Origin: Gloeocapsa sp. PCC 7428
GTDB lineage: Bacteria > Cyanobacteriota > Cyanobacteriia > Cyanobacteriales > Chroococcidiopsidaceae
Direction: 5' to 3'
NCBI RefSeq assembly: GCF_000317555.1
Contig: NC_019745.1
Coordinates: 682,001-746,000 of the forward strand
DNA: 64,000 bases
Below the pieces are notes generated by a model. That model was not told the DNA's origin. It did not search any database and saw nothing but the letters and a program-made list of their open reading frames with translations. The position numbers were made by a program, and so were the translations under genes. Each line of letters begins with the position of its first letter. Positions within the stretch are counted from its first letter, which is position 1. Shown piece after piece: positions 8,142-17,996 of this stretch.

Positions 8142-8846
8142 ATGAAATCGACTCAACCTTATCAACCGCTACTTTTACGTATTCTGCATGGACTTACAAG
8201 TCTTTTCCTCATTGCTGCAATTTTGACGGCTTACTGGACATATGATACTTACGATGGGCGCTGGGGCAGAATTCCACTTCCTTCTTATCGAGAAATTGAA
8301 GGTATACATGGAACTTTTGGATTGTACACCTTACTCATATTTCCTGCATTTGTGATTTATGCATTTCATCGAGGGCAAAAGCGGCTGATTCAACCTGATT
8401 CATTCGCTAAATTAACTCAGATTGGTAAACCAATTTGGTGGTACACTTTGAACCGTTTGACGAATACATTTGCGCTGGTAGCGTTAACTTTTGCGCTATT
8501 TAGTGGCAAAATGATGGATTCAGGATGGCTGCCTAGGGGCGAACTAAACCACAGTTGGTACTACGCGCATTTGATTGCGTGGGTCGTCATGGTTGCGGCG
8601 ATCGCACTTCACTTGTTGATGAATGCTAGGGTGGGCGGAGTGCCGTTGCTCGTATCGATGCTAAATTGGCGATTTCGTGACAAAGATAGTCCCAGGCTGT
8701 GGTCTACCCATCTTACACAATGGTGGTCAAGCGTTCAACAAGGTTCTTGGTTCAACTGGTTTCCATCCGCGTCTATTTTGACGATACTGGAATGGGCGAT
8801 TTTAATAAGCATTGCTGCTGCCTGGATCTTTCCTTTATTTAAATAG
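8142..8846 (+). CDS. Cytochrome b561-like di-heme membrane protein
   Basis: The 234-residue protein has four to five hydrophobic helices and histidines in positions suited to axial heme ligation: RILHGLTSLF near residue 16, EGIHGTFGLY near 54, and a pair in the helix containing HLIAWVVMVAAIALHLLM. This is the layout of the bacterial cytochrome b561 / hydrogenase-type cytochrome b group, which passes electrons between quinones and partner oxidoreductases. No partner such as a molybdopterin enzyme or hydrogenase is adjacent, so its redox chain is unknown. It is monocistronic here, followed after about 180 bases by the antiporter gene. Confidence 0.75.
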   Translation: MKSTQPYQPLLLRILHGLTSLFLIAAILTAYWTYDTYDGRWGRIPLPSYREIEGIHGTFGLYTLLIFPAFVIYAFHRGQKRLIQPDSFAKLTQIGKPIWWYTLNRLTNTFALVALTFALFSGKMMDSGWLPRGELNHSWYYAHLIAWVVMVAAIALHLLMNARVGGVPLLVSMLNWRFRDKDSPRLWSTHLTQWWSSVQQGSWFNWFPSASILTILEWAILISIAAAWIFPLFK

Positions 8847-9028
8847 CTGCCATCTAAGAAAATAGAGTTTAGTTTAGGTAAACCACAATTTACAACAGCT
8901 ATCTTGTTAACTCTATCTCTACACTTCGCTTAGATTATGAGAATTCTGGATTCCTAAGAAATCTTCCAACCTCAAGCTTTTGTACTGCTGCAACTATACG
9001 CTGTAGGAAATAACGAGGCATAGTGTAG

Positions 9029-11020
9029 ATGGCTAGCTTGACGCTGCTTGTCGAAATGGTGACGGTGTTGGGGGCTGCGGCAACAGGAGGATATATTGCA
9101 AATCGACTGCGGCAACCGGTGTTGTTAGGATACCTCATCGGTGGCGTAGTTGTAGGACCTGCGGGGCTCAATTTAGTCACGCTTGAAGGTGATATTGAGG
9201 TGCTATCTGAAGTAGGGGTGGCACTGCTGCTGTTTGCTTTAGGTGTGGAATTTTCGCTGAAGGACTTATTGCGAGTTCGCGCGATCGCGCTTGGCGGTGG
9301 TACGCTGCAAATTATCTTGACGATTCTCCTCGGAGGCGGGCTTGCTTACTTGACAGGTTGGGTGAATACGCTTCCTAAAGCAGTTTTCTTAGGAGCCGTT
9401 ATTTCCCTTTCCTCGACTGCGGTTGTCTTCAAAAGTCTGATTGAGCGTCATGAAGCTCAAACGGCTCACGGACAAATCATGCTGGCTATTTTGATTGTCC
9501 AAGATCTCAGCTTGGGTTTGATGCTAGCAGTTCTGCCGGCACTCACTCAACCTCCAGATGTTATTGGTATTGCCTTAATTGGAGCGTTGCTTAAAGCTTT
9601 ACTCTTTGTCGGCGGGGCAATTATCGCTGGAAAATGGTTTATTCCGTTCTCAATTCGGCTGCTTGCTCAAACTGGTTCTCAAGATTTATTTCTGTTAGGA
9701 ATTGTATTGCTCTGCTTAGGAATTGCGCTATTTACTTCTGCAATCGGTTTGGGGATTGCGATGGGAGCATTTGTTGCAGGGTTAATGATTTCTAATGTCG
9801 AGTATGCCGATCACGCACTGGATCGCGTGATACCGATGCGCGATGTTTTTGCTACGCTGTTTTTTGCGTCGATTGGGCTGTTGATCGATCCTGGTTTTTT
9901 ACTTGACAACATTTGGGTTTTACTGGGACTAGTTGCGGTAACGATGCTTGGTAAAGCTGCGATCGCAACCCTGATCGTTATGCTATTCGGCTATCCGCTT
10001 AAAACTGCGTTGACGGTTGGTATTGGGATTAACCAAATTGGCGAGTTTTCCTTTGTGTTAGCCGGTGTCGCCCAAAACGCCGGACTTTTTACCGCGAGGC
10101 TTTATGGTTTAACCGTCGGTACAACAGCAGTCACATTACTACTTGCACCCTTCTTACTCAAAGCAACGCCTTATCTCTTAACTTGGTTAGAGCATTTTGT
10201 GCAGATGAATTCGCGCTTTTCATTTCGTTCCCCGCGCTTGATTGAGATTGAAAAAAAACTTGTCGATCATATCGTTGTCGCCGGATACGGTAGAGTTGGA
10301 CAAACGCTCGTACGAATGCTGTATTTTCAAGGTCATCAAATTGTTGTTGTTGATAACAACGAAGCAACGCTACAAACGTTACGAGGACGCGAAATCGTTT
10401 ATTTGTATGGTGATGCTGCGAGTACCTTAGTTTTAGAAAAAGCAAATCTTCGTCAAGCCAAAGCAATGGCGATCGCACTTCCCGATCCGATGGCAACGCG
10501 ATTAACGTTAAAACGCGCTTTGAGTATTGCACCTGATTTAGATATCACTGTCCGCGCCCATGTCAAGGAAGAAATTGATGTACTCTACCAGTTAGGCGCG
10601 CAAGAAGTTGTTCAACCTGAGTTTGAAGCTTCCTTAGAGATGGGCGCACATCTACTGTTAAAACTTGGAGATTCGCCGTATGCAGTGCAGCAGGTTGTCA
10701 CGCGCTATCGTAACGGACGCTATCGCGATATTTTACCAGAACGCGCGGAATACTGGGGAGCGCCAAATCTAGAAACGGTTATTGAAGGACTACAACAGCA
10801 CTGGTATGTCGTGCATGAGAATTCGCCATTACTCGGTCAAAGCCTTGCAGCAGCTAACATCCGTCGTCTAACAGGAGTGACAATTATGGCAATTGAGCGC
10901 CATAAGCAGCTATTGCGTTATCCCACGGGTGAAGTTGTTCTCGAAGCGGGCGATCGCCTTCTTGTAGTCGGAAACTCTGAAGAACACCTTGCTTTTAAAA
11001 AACTAACTCCTCATTGCTAA
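9029..11020 (+). CDS. CPA2-family cation:proton antiporter with RCK (TrkA-N and TrkA-C) domains
   Basis: The 663-residue protein begins with about 12 membrane helices of the monovalent cation:proton antiporter-2 fold, with LRQPVLLGYLIGGVVVGPAG near the N terminus and SLSSTAVVFKSL in the core. A cytosolic RCK domain follows at about residues 412-530 (HIVVAGYGRVGQTLVRML, a Rossmann GxGxxG motif for NAD(H) or nucleotide). A TrkA-C/RCK-C domain lies at about 575-660. The layout is that of KefB/YbaL-type K+ or Na+ efflux systems gated by ligand binding to the RCK domain. It probably acts in ion and pH homeostasis of the plasma or thylakoid membrane. GAGG lies 11 bases before the ATG. The exact ion is not predictable. 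Confidence 0.9.
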   Translation: MASLTLLVEMVTVLGAAATGGYIANRLRQPVLLGYLIGGVVVGPAGLNLVTLEGDIEVLSEVGVALLLFALGVEFSLKDLLRVRAIALGGGTLQIILTILLGGGLAYLTGWVNTLPKAVFLGAVISLSSTAVVFKSLIERHEAQTAHGQIMLAILIVQDLSLGLMLAVLPALTQPPDVIGIALIGALLKALLFVGGAIIAGKWFIPFSIRLLAQTGSQDLFLLGIVLLCLGIALFTSAIGLGIAMGAFVAGLMISNVEYADHALDRVIPMRDVFATLFFASIGLLIDPGFLLDNIWVLLGLVAVTMLGKAAIATLIVMLFGYPLKTALTVGIGINQIGEFSFVLAGVAQNAGLFTARLYGLTVGTTAVTLLLAPFLLKATPYLLTWLEHFVQMNSRFSFRSPRLIEIEKKLVDHIVVAGYGRVGQTLVRMLYFQGHQIVVVDNNEATLQTLRGREIVYLYGDAASTLVLEKANLRQAKAMAIALPDPMATRLTLKRALSIAPDLDITVRAHVKEEIDVLYQLGAQEVVQPEFEASLEMGAHLLLKLGDSPYAVQQVVTRYRNGRYRDILPERAEYWGAPNLETVIEGLQQHWYVVHENSPLLGQSLAAANIRRLTGVTIMAIERHKQLLRYPTGEVVLEAGDRLLVVGNSEEHLAFKKLTPHC

Positions 11021-11070
11021 ATTTTTTAACACAGCAATTTCATGGCTAGCTTTGATTTTTCACGCTTGTT

Positions 11071-11520
11071 TTAATCTTTGAGAGACTCAAGTAACTGGCT
11101 AGGGCGTGCCGCCTTCACAGCAGGATAAAGTTCAGAGTGGCGAACTAACATATAATGCTCATATTCATACCAATGTTTTTCACCTTTTTCTTTATTACAA
11201 GCTTCGCAAATAACCCATAAATTCGTAAAGTTCATTGCTAGCCAAGGATATTGTGCTCTAGGAAGCTTATGATCAATTGTCTTACCGTTTTTCGCCGAGT
11301 AGTTTTCTCCACAAATCGGACAGTACCAGTTTGAATGCTCCTTTACCCAATCCTTACTTTCTTGAGTTGTTCCACACTCACCATCACCATTAATATACCG
11401 CCAGTAATCAAATTTTCTATAATTCTCGAAATCTTGCTCAGTTAGTTTATGATATCTTGTTTGACCAATTTTATCAGCAAGTTCAAATAATTCCTTAAGT
11501 TCTCTGTCCTTCAAATCCAT
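11071..11520 (-). CDS. HNH endonuclease
   Basis: The 149-residue protein contains a complete HNH/zinc-knuckle core: WYCPICGENYSAKNG, then TIDHKLPRAQYP, then MNFTNLWVICEACNKEKGEK. Two CxxC pairs would bind structural zinc, and the DH of the first motif with the N and later residues forms the catalytic site. It is the last of three leftward genes, 11 bases after the unknown protein. Its N terminus (LKELFELADKIGQTRYHKLT) resembles a segment of that neighbour. HNH enzymes of this size occur in restriction, phage defence and mobile elements. The cassette is AT-richer than its housekeeping flanks. Intact by all visible criteria; target unknown. Confidence 0.85.
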   Translation of the reverse strand: MDLKDRELKELFELADKIGQTRYHKLTEQDFENYRKFDYWRYINGDGECGTTQESKDWVKEHSNWYCPICGENYSAKNGKTIDHKLPRAQYPWLAMNFTNLWVICEACNKEKGEKHWYEYEHYMLVRHSELYPAVKAARPSQLLESLKD

Positions 11521-11531
11521 ATTGTTATTTA

Positions 11532-11960
11532 TTATACTTTCACAGTTCTATACGATTTGTAATTATATTTTCTCGATGTTTTTTTAGTGGTGTTACCAAA
11601 ATCAATAAATTCAATTTCTGTTTCAGGAAATTGTTGATCTATTGTGTCTGCAATTTCGTTAACTTCTTTAGACAAGTGGGAATTAAATTCTTCTCTTTCT
11701 TGATCAGTAAGATATTTATTGCCAATTCGATCAGCTTCTAAAAATAACTCTTCCAAAGTTAAATCTTCAAATTTATATTTATCTAAAAACTCTTCAATTT
11801 TCTGATAGAGAGCGATAACCTGCTCCCAACCAACATTTTTATACCCATTCTGTTTTAACCATTTTTTATCTTCTTTGTGTAGCTTAATTAGATTTTTTGA
11901 GTTAGCACGCTGTACTGCATGGTAACTCATGTTATTAAATCTTCTTTGTTTATTCTTCAT
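11532..11960 (-). CDS. Unknown protein of coiled-coil/HNH cassette
   Basis: I do not recognise this 142-residue, charged, helical protein. It is Lys-rich in the first half and acidic in the middle, and ends with a basic tail SRKYNYKSYRTVKV. Its middle section LEELFLEADRIGNKYLTDQE resembles the N terminus of the HNH protein encoded next, which hints at a shared small domain used for pairing or for binding a common partner. It starts 12 bases after the coiled-coil gene and ends 11 bases before the HNH gene, so the three very probably form one operon. There is no signal peptide or membrane segment. Confidence 0.7.
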   Translation of the reverse strand: MKNKQRRFNNMSYHAVQRANSKNLIKLHKEDKKWLKQNGYKNVGWEQVIALYQKIEEFLDKYKFEDLTLEELFLEADRIGNKYLTDQEREEFNSHLSKEVNEIADTIDQQFPETEIEFIDFGNTTKKTSRKYNYKSYRTVKV

Positions 11961-11972
11961 TAAATTATCTTC

Positions 11973-12611
11973 TTAGCCGAGTGTTGATTTAAATAGCTTT
12001 ATCAACGCTTTGCGAATTTCACTATCTTCGTATTTCAAAAGCTGATTTACTTCGATGGCTAGCTTAAGCTTGATGGCATCAACTATATTCTTTAAGTCTT
12101 TATTCTCTTTTTTAAGCTGATCGTTAATAGAGCTTGTTATCTTTAATTTAGCTTCTAAATCTTTATTGCTTGAGATTAAATTTTGAACTTTACCTTCTAG
12201 ATTTAGATTATCATTTTTAAGCTGGTAATTTGTTGATGATAAAATTTTGACTTCAGCTTTTAAGTTGTTATTAGCCAAAGCTAAGTTATGAACTTCTGTT
12301 TCGTCTCTTCCTTTTGCTTGTTTTAGTTCTTGTTTATATCGAGTAAGCTTGATATCATATTCCTTATGGATCTGCTCAATTTCTTTGTTCTTTTTGGTGA
12401 CTTGACCTTTTTGGGCAGCTTGGAGACGTTGACGCTTACTTAGTTCAGAACCAGCAAAATTTGAAATAGCTCGGCGAATGGTAAGTTCGTCAGGATTTTT
12501 ATTGAAGTCAATGACTTCTAAAGCACGTTTAGCATCTTCTTTCGTCCATGCTTCATTTTCAAGTAGCTTAATAGCCTCTGACTTTTTCACGGATATTTTA
12601 AGATTATTCAT
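11973..12611 (-). CDS. Coiled-coil protein with helical N-terminal domain, unknown
   Basis: I prefer the ATG at 12611-12609 (MNNLKISVKK) to an upstream in-frame start. The product is then 212 residues. Residues 1-70 form a small helical domain (KKSEAIKLLENEAWTKEDAKRALEV) that could bind DNA, loosely like KfrA-type plasmid proteins. Residues 75-185 are a long coiled coil with regular N/L/K heptads (NNNLKAEV, NYQLKNDN, NKDLEAKL, NDQLKKEN). It is first in the three-gene AT-rich leftward cassette with the unknown protein and HNH nuclease, inserted between housekeeping-type genes. A sensor or scaffold role in a defence-like system is a guess from context. Confidence 0.7.
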   Translation of the reverse strand: MNNLKISVKKSEAIKLLENEAWTKEDAKRALEVIDFNKNPDELTIRRAISNFAGSELSKRQRLQAAQKGQVTKKNKEIEQIHKEYDIKLTRYKQELKQAKGRDETEVHNLALANNNLKAEVKILSSTNYQLKNDNLNLEGKVQNLISSNKDLEAKLKITSSINDQLKKENKDLKNIVDAIKLKLAIEVNQLLKYEDSEIRKALIKLFKSTLG

Positions 12612-12826
12612 ATTTATACTTCTAGCTAGCTTTATAAACTGCATCAACAATGCACAGCAACGGTACAATCACTGAAGCAAAAATTGCAGCCTATGTACAT
12701 ATACCGAGTTAAATGAACTAGATTTGAGCTTGAAATCTCACCGCAATCCAAACAGCTTAATATTAAATAGGCGATATCGTTAAAGTATCAAGAGTCATCG
12801 CTTACTCATCTTTACGCTCGGTTGCT

Positions 12827-13882
12827 ATGGTTTATCTGTCTCCTAGCTTACAAACTCGACTTGCCACACCCTTAAAAATTGGCTCGTTTGCCGTTAAAAG
12901 CCGCGTCTTACAGTCTCCGTTATCAGGCGTGACTGATTTGGTATTTCGGCGGTTGGTGCGGCGTTATGCACCCGAATCGATGATGTATACCGAAATGGTA
13001 AACGCCACAGGGCTGCATTATGTCAAACAGTTGCCTAAGATTATGGAAGTCGATCCGAACGAACGACCAATCAGTATTCAGCTATTCGATTGTCGCCCAG
13101 ATTTCTTGGCAGAAGCAGCGGTGATGGCAGTAGAAGAAGGCGCGGATACGGTAGATATTAATATGGGTTGCCCAGTGAATAAAATCACGAAAAATGGTGG
13201 TGGTTCTTCACTGTTGCGTCAACCGGAAGTTGCAGAAGAAATTGTGCGTTCTGTCGTTAAGGCGGTGGATGTACCCGTCACGGTAAAAACTCGCATTGGG
13301 TGGACGGATAAAGAAATTACTATTTTGGATTTTGCCAAGCGCATGGAAGACGCAGGCGCGCAGATGATTACTGTACACGGGCGGACTCGCGCTCAAGGCT
13401 ACAATGGTTCTGCACGCTGGGAATGGATCGCGCGAGTGAAAGAAGTTTTGTCGATTCCGGTGATTGCCAACGGTGATATCTTTTCCGTAGAAGCTGCTGT
13501 ACGTTGCTTAGAACAAACGGGTGCAGATGGCGTCATGTGTTCGCGGGGAACATTAGGGTATCCGTTTTTAGTTGGCGAAATTGATTACTTTCTCAAAACT
13601 GGGCAAGAGTTACCGCCACCGACGCCTGTAGAACGGTTGCAATGTGCGAGAGAACATCTTCAAGCTTTATGGGAATATAAAGGCGATCGCGGTGTCCGAC
13701 AAGCCCGCAAACATATGACATGGTATGCGAAAGGCTTTGCTGGTGCAGCAGAGTTACGGGGACTGCTGAGTGTGATTGAAACTGTCGATCAAGGTTTGGA
13801 AGTTATTGATCGCGCGATCGCACAGCTAGTAGATGAAGAAGTTGTATCTAAGTTGCAGGTGGCTTCAGAAGTTTTGAGTTAG
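12827..13882 (+). CDS. dus: tRNA-dihydrouridine synthase (DusB-like)
   Basis: The 351-residue flavoenzyme has all Dus features: QSPLSGVTDLVFR at the N terminus, DINMGCPVNKI with the catalytic cysteine, PVTVKTRIGW, TVHGRTRAQGYNGSA, and the FMN phosphate-binding IANGDIFS with MCSRGTLGYPF. The C-terminal helical domain binds tRNA. It reduces specific uridines of tRNA to dihydrouridine using NADPH. The TIM barrel and length match the DusB subgroup. The gene is monocistronic, following the oppositely oriented HNH cassette across about 200 bases. Confidence 0.93.
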   Translation: MVYLSPSLQTRLATPLKIGSFAVKSRVLQSPLSGVTDLVFRRLVRRYAPESMMYTEMVNATGLHYVKQLPKIMEVDPNERPISIQLFDCRPDFLAEAAVMAVEEGADTVDINMGCPVNKITKNGGGSSLLRQPEVAEEIVRSVVKAVDVPVTVKTRIGWTDKEITILDFAKRMEDAGAQMITVHGRTRAQGYNGSARWEWIARVKEVLSIPVIANGDIFSVEAAVRCLEQTGADGVMCSRGTLGYPFLVGEIDYFLKTGQELPPPTPVERLQCAREHLQALWEYKGDRGVRQARKHMTWYAKGFAGAAELRGLLSVIETVDQGLEVIDRAIAQLVDEEVVSKLQVASEVLS

Positions 13883-13989
13883 CCCTATAAATAATAAAAT
13901 AAATAAGCTTGGACTGTTGCTATGTATAGGAGAGTCTATTTTGAGTCAAACTGCAAAGTATACGACGCAAATAATTTGAGATGGCTATC

Positions 13990-14475
13990 TTAACGTATGT
14001 AGCCAGCTGCTTGTAATTTCTTTATCGCCCGCGTAGCAGCTTCTATTCCGTATTGTTGACCTACTTTTGAGGACTCTTGCGCCAGTTGAGGTAACACACT
14101 AATAATTTTTTGTCCTAACGGTGTTTGATAAAAGGCAATCATGCCTTGAATGTCTTCCTCGGTGAAATATTTGTTGTAAATGCCTTCGATTCTTTGGTTC
14201 ATTTCCTCATAGTTCATTTCTGCTAAAAAAGAATCCCAGAATTTTTGGGGAACTTGAGGATATTGATTTTTAAGTGTATTTATTGTTTGTAAAGTTACTT
14301 GGCGAGTTAGATATTTCTCACCGGTTATTGTCATTAATTTCTGAATACTGGTGTTTTGTTCGCTACGATTTCGGGCTGATGGTAAGTAACTAACTTGAGT
14401 TTCAGCAGCAGCTGGTGTGGCAACAAAAGATAATGTAAAAAGTAGAGATAGAGAATATAAAAACTTTAATTTCAT
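13990..14475 (-). CDS. DUF2059 secreted protein
   Basis: The 161-residue protein starts with a clean Sec signal peptide (MKLKFLYSLSLLFTLSFVAT, with cleavage after PAAA). A DUF2059 domain follows at about residues 85-150 (FTEEDIQGMIAFYQTPLGQK). DUF2059 proteins are small helical proteins of the periplasm whose role is undefined. Here it would be exported to the periplasm. It is a single gene, convergent with dus. Confidence 0.8.
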   Translation of the reverse strand: MKLKFLYSLSLLFTLSFVATPAAAETQVSYLPSARNRSEQNTSIQKLMTITGEKYLTRQVTLQTINTLKNQYPQVPQKFWDSFLAEMNYEEMNQRIEGIYNKYFTEEDIQGMIAFYQTPLGQKIISVLPQLAQESSKVGQQYGIEAATRAIKKLQAAGYIR

Positions 14476-14662
14476 TGTTTTCAGATTACTTGCTAGATGT
14501 GTTGAGAAACTTAATATAAAATCAGTATGCGTTATGGTGAACGACGTATGTATTTATACTGGTAAAAATTCATTGAAAACTCAAAATATTGTGCAAGCTG
14601 TAAAGTTTAAAACAAGTCCCTCACTATTTCTTAGTAGTAACTTGTAGATAGAGCTTTTAAAA

Positions 14663-15595
14663 TTATCTAAGTACACTATTTTGCATAAAAGCTTCAACTG
14701 TCTCGCGTGTAGGTAGTGAGGACTGTGCGCCTGGCTTGGTAGTTGAAAGCGCACCAGTTGCTGCGCCCCATACGACGGCTTCGCGTAGCAAATATCCCTG
14801 AGATAACGCAGCTGCTAATCCACCATTAAATGCGTCTCCTGCGGCAACTGTATCTACAGCTTTTACTGAAAAAGCAGGAATAAAAAAGCTTTCCTCAGCG
14901 GTTGCACAGAAAACTCCGGTCGCCCCTAGTTTGATAATTGCCGTTTTAACACCGCGTTGCTGTAACACTCGTGCGGCTTTTTCGGCACTTTCAGGACTAT
15001 CTACAGTAAAATTCACTAATTGTCCTGCTTCTACTGCATTCGGTGTAATGATATCAACTACTGGATAAAGTTCTGGTGGTAACGCTGTAGGGGCTGGTGC
15101 AGGATCTAAAATGACTTTCACACCTGCTTGTTGTGCGGCTTGTGCGGCTTGTTGTACGGCGGAAAGCGGAATTTCTAGCTGTAACAGCAAGACGGATGCT
15201 TTTGGTAGCTGCTGCGTAAGACGTTCGATGTCTTCTTCACCTACATTTCCATTAGCACCAGGAATCACGATAATATGATTTTCGGCGTTGTCGTCTACTG
15301 CAATGATTGCAACTCCTGAAGTCTTTGATGAATCAATATATACCGCATCAGTTTGGACGCGATCGCTTTGCAGATTTTGCAGTAACTCTTGCCCAAATTG
15401 ATCTTTGCCAACGCGCCCCACAATCGCCGTAGATATTCCTAACCGCGCTACGGCTACCGCCTGATTCGCGCCTTTTCCTCCTGGTACAGTTGTCAAATTA
15501 TGACCTAATAAAGTTTCGCCAGGAGTAGGTAAGCGTGGAACTTTGGCAACTAAGTCCATGTTGATACTACCGAAAACGAGGACACGAGAATTCAT
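14663..15595 (-). CDS. rbsK: Ribokinase (PfkB family)
   Basis: The 310-residue sugar kinase shows the ribokinase pattern: VFGSINMDLVAKVPRLPTPG at the N terminus, PGGKGANQAVAVARLG, IIVIPGANGNV, and the catalytic GDAFNGGLAAAL preceded by VDTVAAG. It would phosphorylate ribose or a related pentose at O5. The AGDAFNGG aspartate, the catalytic base, is present. It diverges from the first FGGY kinase across about 300 bases and lies beside a ribose-type ABC importer, which supports a role in handling imported sugar or nucleoside-derived ribose. Confidence 0.92.
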   Translation of the reverse strand: MNSRVLVFGSINMDLVAKVPRLPTPGETLLGHNLTTVPGGKGANQAVAVARLGISTAIVGRVGKDQFGQELLQNLQSDRVQTDAVYIDSSKTSGVAIIAVDDNAENHIIVIPGANGNVGEEDIERLTQQLPKASVLLLQLEIPLSAVQQAAQAAQQAGVKVILDPAPAPTALPPELYPVVDIITPNAVEAGQLVNFTVDSPESAEKAARVLQQRGVKTAIIKLGATGVFCATAEESFFIPAFSVKAVDTVAAGDAFNGGLAAALSQGYLLREAVVWGAATGALSTTKPGAQSSLPTRETVEAFMQNSVLR

Positions 15596-15891
15596 AGAGC
15601 GAAGAGGGGTACTTATTGAAGATTAATCTTTAATCGTTGATTGTCAATTGCTCATTGTTCATTATGAGTTATGGAGACTTTTAGCAACGCTGTTTGAGTT
15701 GTAACATTTGTAACAAACCTTATTAGGCGCAGAGGAACTCGTGTCGTGCGGAGGTTTACCCCGTTGAGACAACTAGCGTGCAAGTGGCGTGACACAGCGC
15801 AAGCGAAGTAGTAAACGTCTTTCTTTGCAATTTAGGATTGCTAAGGTTGAAGTTACTGTTCTATCTATCAAATAACGCAAGCGAAGAACAA
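15596..15891. promoter_or_regulatory. Divergent intergenic region between rbsK and FGGY kinase
   Basis: About 300 bases. It carries promoters in both directions by position only. The segment at about 15733-15808 (gtgcggaggtttaccccg then gtgacacagcgcaagcg) has the look of an interspersed cyanobacterial repeat, but I found no second copy in this window. An upstream in-frame TTG at 15838 could start the kinase earlier. Confidence 0.4.
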
Positions 15892-17379
15892 ATGACTTTA
15901 AGTTTGGTTAAAAATAATGATGTTGCGATAGGTATCGACCTTGGTACTAGCGGAGTGCGGGTTGTTGCTGTTCATCCACAAGGTGCGATCGCTGCCCAAG
16001 CAACGCGTAGCTATCCGTTACTCACACCGCATCCTGGTTGGACAGAACAAAACCCCAATGATTGGATTGAGGCAACTTTTGAGGCTTTGACGGAGGTCGT
16101 TCAGCAATTACAAGATTACCAAATTATTGGTTTGGGTTTATCGGGGCAAATGCATGGTATGGTTCCGCTTGATGCAGCAGGCAATGTGATTCGACCTGCC
16201 ATTTTGTGGAACGATCAGCGTACTGGTAAGGCAGTTGCGACGATTGAAACGATAGTGCCGCGACACGAATTGATTCAACGCACTGGTAATCCAGCAATAA
16301 CGGGCTTTCAATTACCGAAAGTTGTCTGGTTGCGCGAATTAGAACCACAGGCGTTTAGTCGGATGCATCATGTGTTGTTACCAAAAGATTATTTAGGGTA
16401 TGTACTGACAGGGGAAATGGCGACGGAACCGTCGGATGCTTCGGGTATAGGGTGTTTAAATTTAGGCGATCGCACTTGGGATTTAGATATTCTCGCAGCC
16501 CTCAATCTCCAGTCAAGTCTGTTTCCTCAGGTGATCGATTCAACGGCGATTGTCGGCAAATTGAAACCGGAAATTGCCAGTATTACGGGATTACCCGCAG
16601 GTTTACCGATTGTGGCAGGTGGGGGTGACAATGCAGCTGCGGCGATTGGCTTAGGACTTTCTAGTACAAATTGCGATCGCGGTAGTCTGAGTCTTGGCAC
16701 TTCGGGTGTTATTTTTGTCCCTTTGGCGCAACCCGTTGCCGAATCGGAAGGACGAGTACATTTATTTTGTCATGCTGATGGTGGCTATCACTTGTTGGGT
16801 GTCACATTAGCAGCGAGTGGTTCATTACGCTGGTATCGCGATACTTTTTTCCCTGATTTTAGCTATGACGAGTTGATCGCGTGGGCAAGCCACGCGCCGC
16901 CTGGTGCGAGTGGTGTAATATTTTTACCACATCTAGCGGGCGAACGCAGTCCTTATCTAGATTCTGAAGCGCGTGGCGCGTGGTTGAATTTGTCGTTAGC
17001 GCATAGCAAGGCAGAAATGACACGGGCGGTTCTCGAAGGCGTTGCGTATAGTTTACGCGCAGCGTTCGATGTCATGCAGGAGATCGCCCCGATTCATGAA
17101 CTTGTCGCTACGGGTGGTGGATCGCGATCGCCACTTTGGTTACAAATTATTACGGATGTACTTGGTATCAATCTTGCAAAACCGATGTTAGCCGAAGGTG
17201 CCGCCTACGGTGCAGCGTTACTTGCATTAGTCGGCTGTCATGTTTACCCCGATCTAGAAACGTTATTTCAGATTTTGCCTGCAATAGAAGAATATACTCA
17301 GCCAACTGCTCATTTGGTTTACGCTGAAGGATTTCATCATTTTACTACCATTTATGCTGCACTCAAAAGTATTAACTAA
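15892..17379 (+). CDS. FGGY-family carbohydrate kinase, xylulokinase-like (first copy)
   Basis: Starting at the ATG at 15892 the product is 495 residues, normal for XylB. It has the FGGY N domain with [16 protein letters not shown] (ATP phosphate loop 1) and the xylulokinase-type [10 protein letters not shown] with ILWNDQRT. The C domain shows [13 protein letters not shown] and [20 protein letters not shown]. The SGQMHG motif is typical of the xylulokinase branch that phosphorylates ketopentoses. A second enzyme of the same branch lies downstream, beyond the ABC importer genes, so the two may act on different sugars or polyols. It reads in the same direction as the importer but is separated by about 600 bases. 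Confidence 0.85.
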   Translation: MTLSLVKNNDVAIGIDLGTSGVRVVAVHPQGAIAAQATRSYPLLTPHPGWTEQNPNDWIEATFEALTEVVQQLQDYQIIGLGLSGQMHGMVPLDAAGNVIRPAILWNDQRTGKAVATIETIVPRHELIQRTGNPAITGFQLPKVVWLRELEPQAFSRMHHVLLPKDYLGYVLTGEMATEPSDASGIGCLNLGDRTWDLDILAALNLQSSLFPQVIDSTAIVGKLKPEIASITGLPAGLPIVAGGGDNAAAAIGLGLSSTNCDRGSLSLGTSGVIFVPLAQPVAESEGRVHLFCHADGGYHLLGVTLAASGSLRWYRDTFFPDFSYDELIAWASHAPPGASGVIFLPHLAGERSPYLDSEARGAWLNLSLAHSKAEMTRAVLEGVAYSLRAAFDVMQEIAPIHELVATGGGSRSPLWLQIITDVLGINLAKPMLAEGAAYGAALLALVGCHVYPDLETLFQILPAIEEYTQPTAHLVYAEGFHHFTTIYAALKSIN

Positions 17380-17996
17380 TACGATCTATGGTGGAATAAG
17401 CGGACTATTTGTATTATTGCCAGTTACAGGTTACTAGCCATATTGACTCAATATTTTAATCATCAGCTTTTGACTTTATTACAAGTATAATTACTCTTGT
17501 TTAAAGGTTTATTTTGTTTCATTACATTAATATTAATCTACAATAAGATTGAGATATATTAAGAGAATATTTTACCAACTTTTGTGCTGAATTGATTAAT
17601 CCCTGGGATATAAGCTGACAGATGGATGTAAAGTAAAGACCGTGGGGATCATAATTTAAAGATGGAGAGTCAATCAAATAAAAGCCTGCTAAGAGAATGG
17701 AACAAGCAAACTAAATACACTTTTTATAAACTTTTTGTCTGTTTTAGTCATAAAAATTAATTTTTAAAAAGGTAGCAGAATTGTCTTAAGCTACGTTGCA
17801 CTTTGCTCGAACAGCGGGGCTTGAAGAAGAAACAAAATTTAAAAACTAAAGCAGATTTAAAGGTAATATAAAAAGTGGAAAGGGGAAAAGCTTGTAACAC
17901 TGACAAGCTAGATTGATAGGCAATTTAGTGGCAATTTGAGCAGTGACCGCAGGTCGATATTCTGACTCATCCATACGTGATTTGGTGGAGACAGAA
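17380..17996. other. Intergenic region upstream of sugar ABC importer
   Basis: About 620 bases without a credible gene. It must contain the promoter of the sugar-binding lipoprotein gene. The sequence is AT-rich at its left end; I found no defensible operator or RNA element. Confidence 0.4.
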
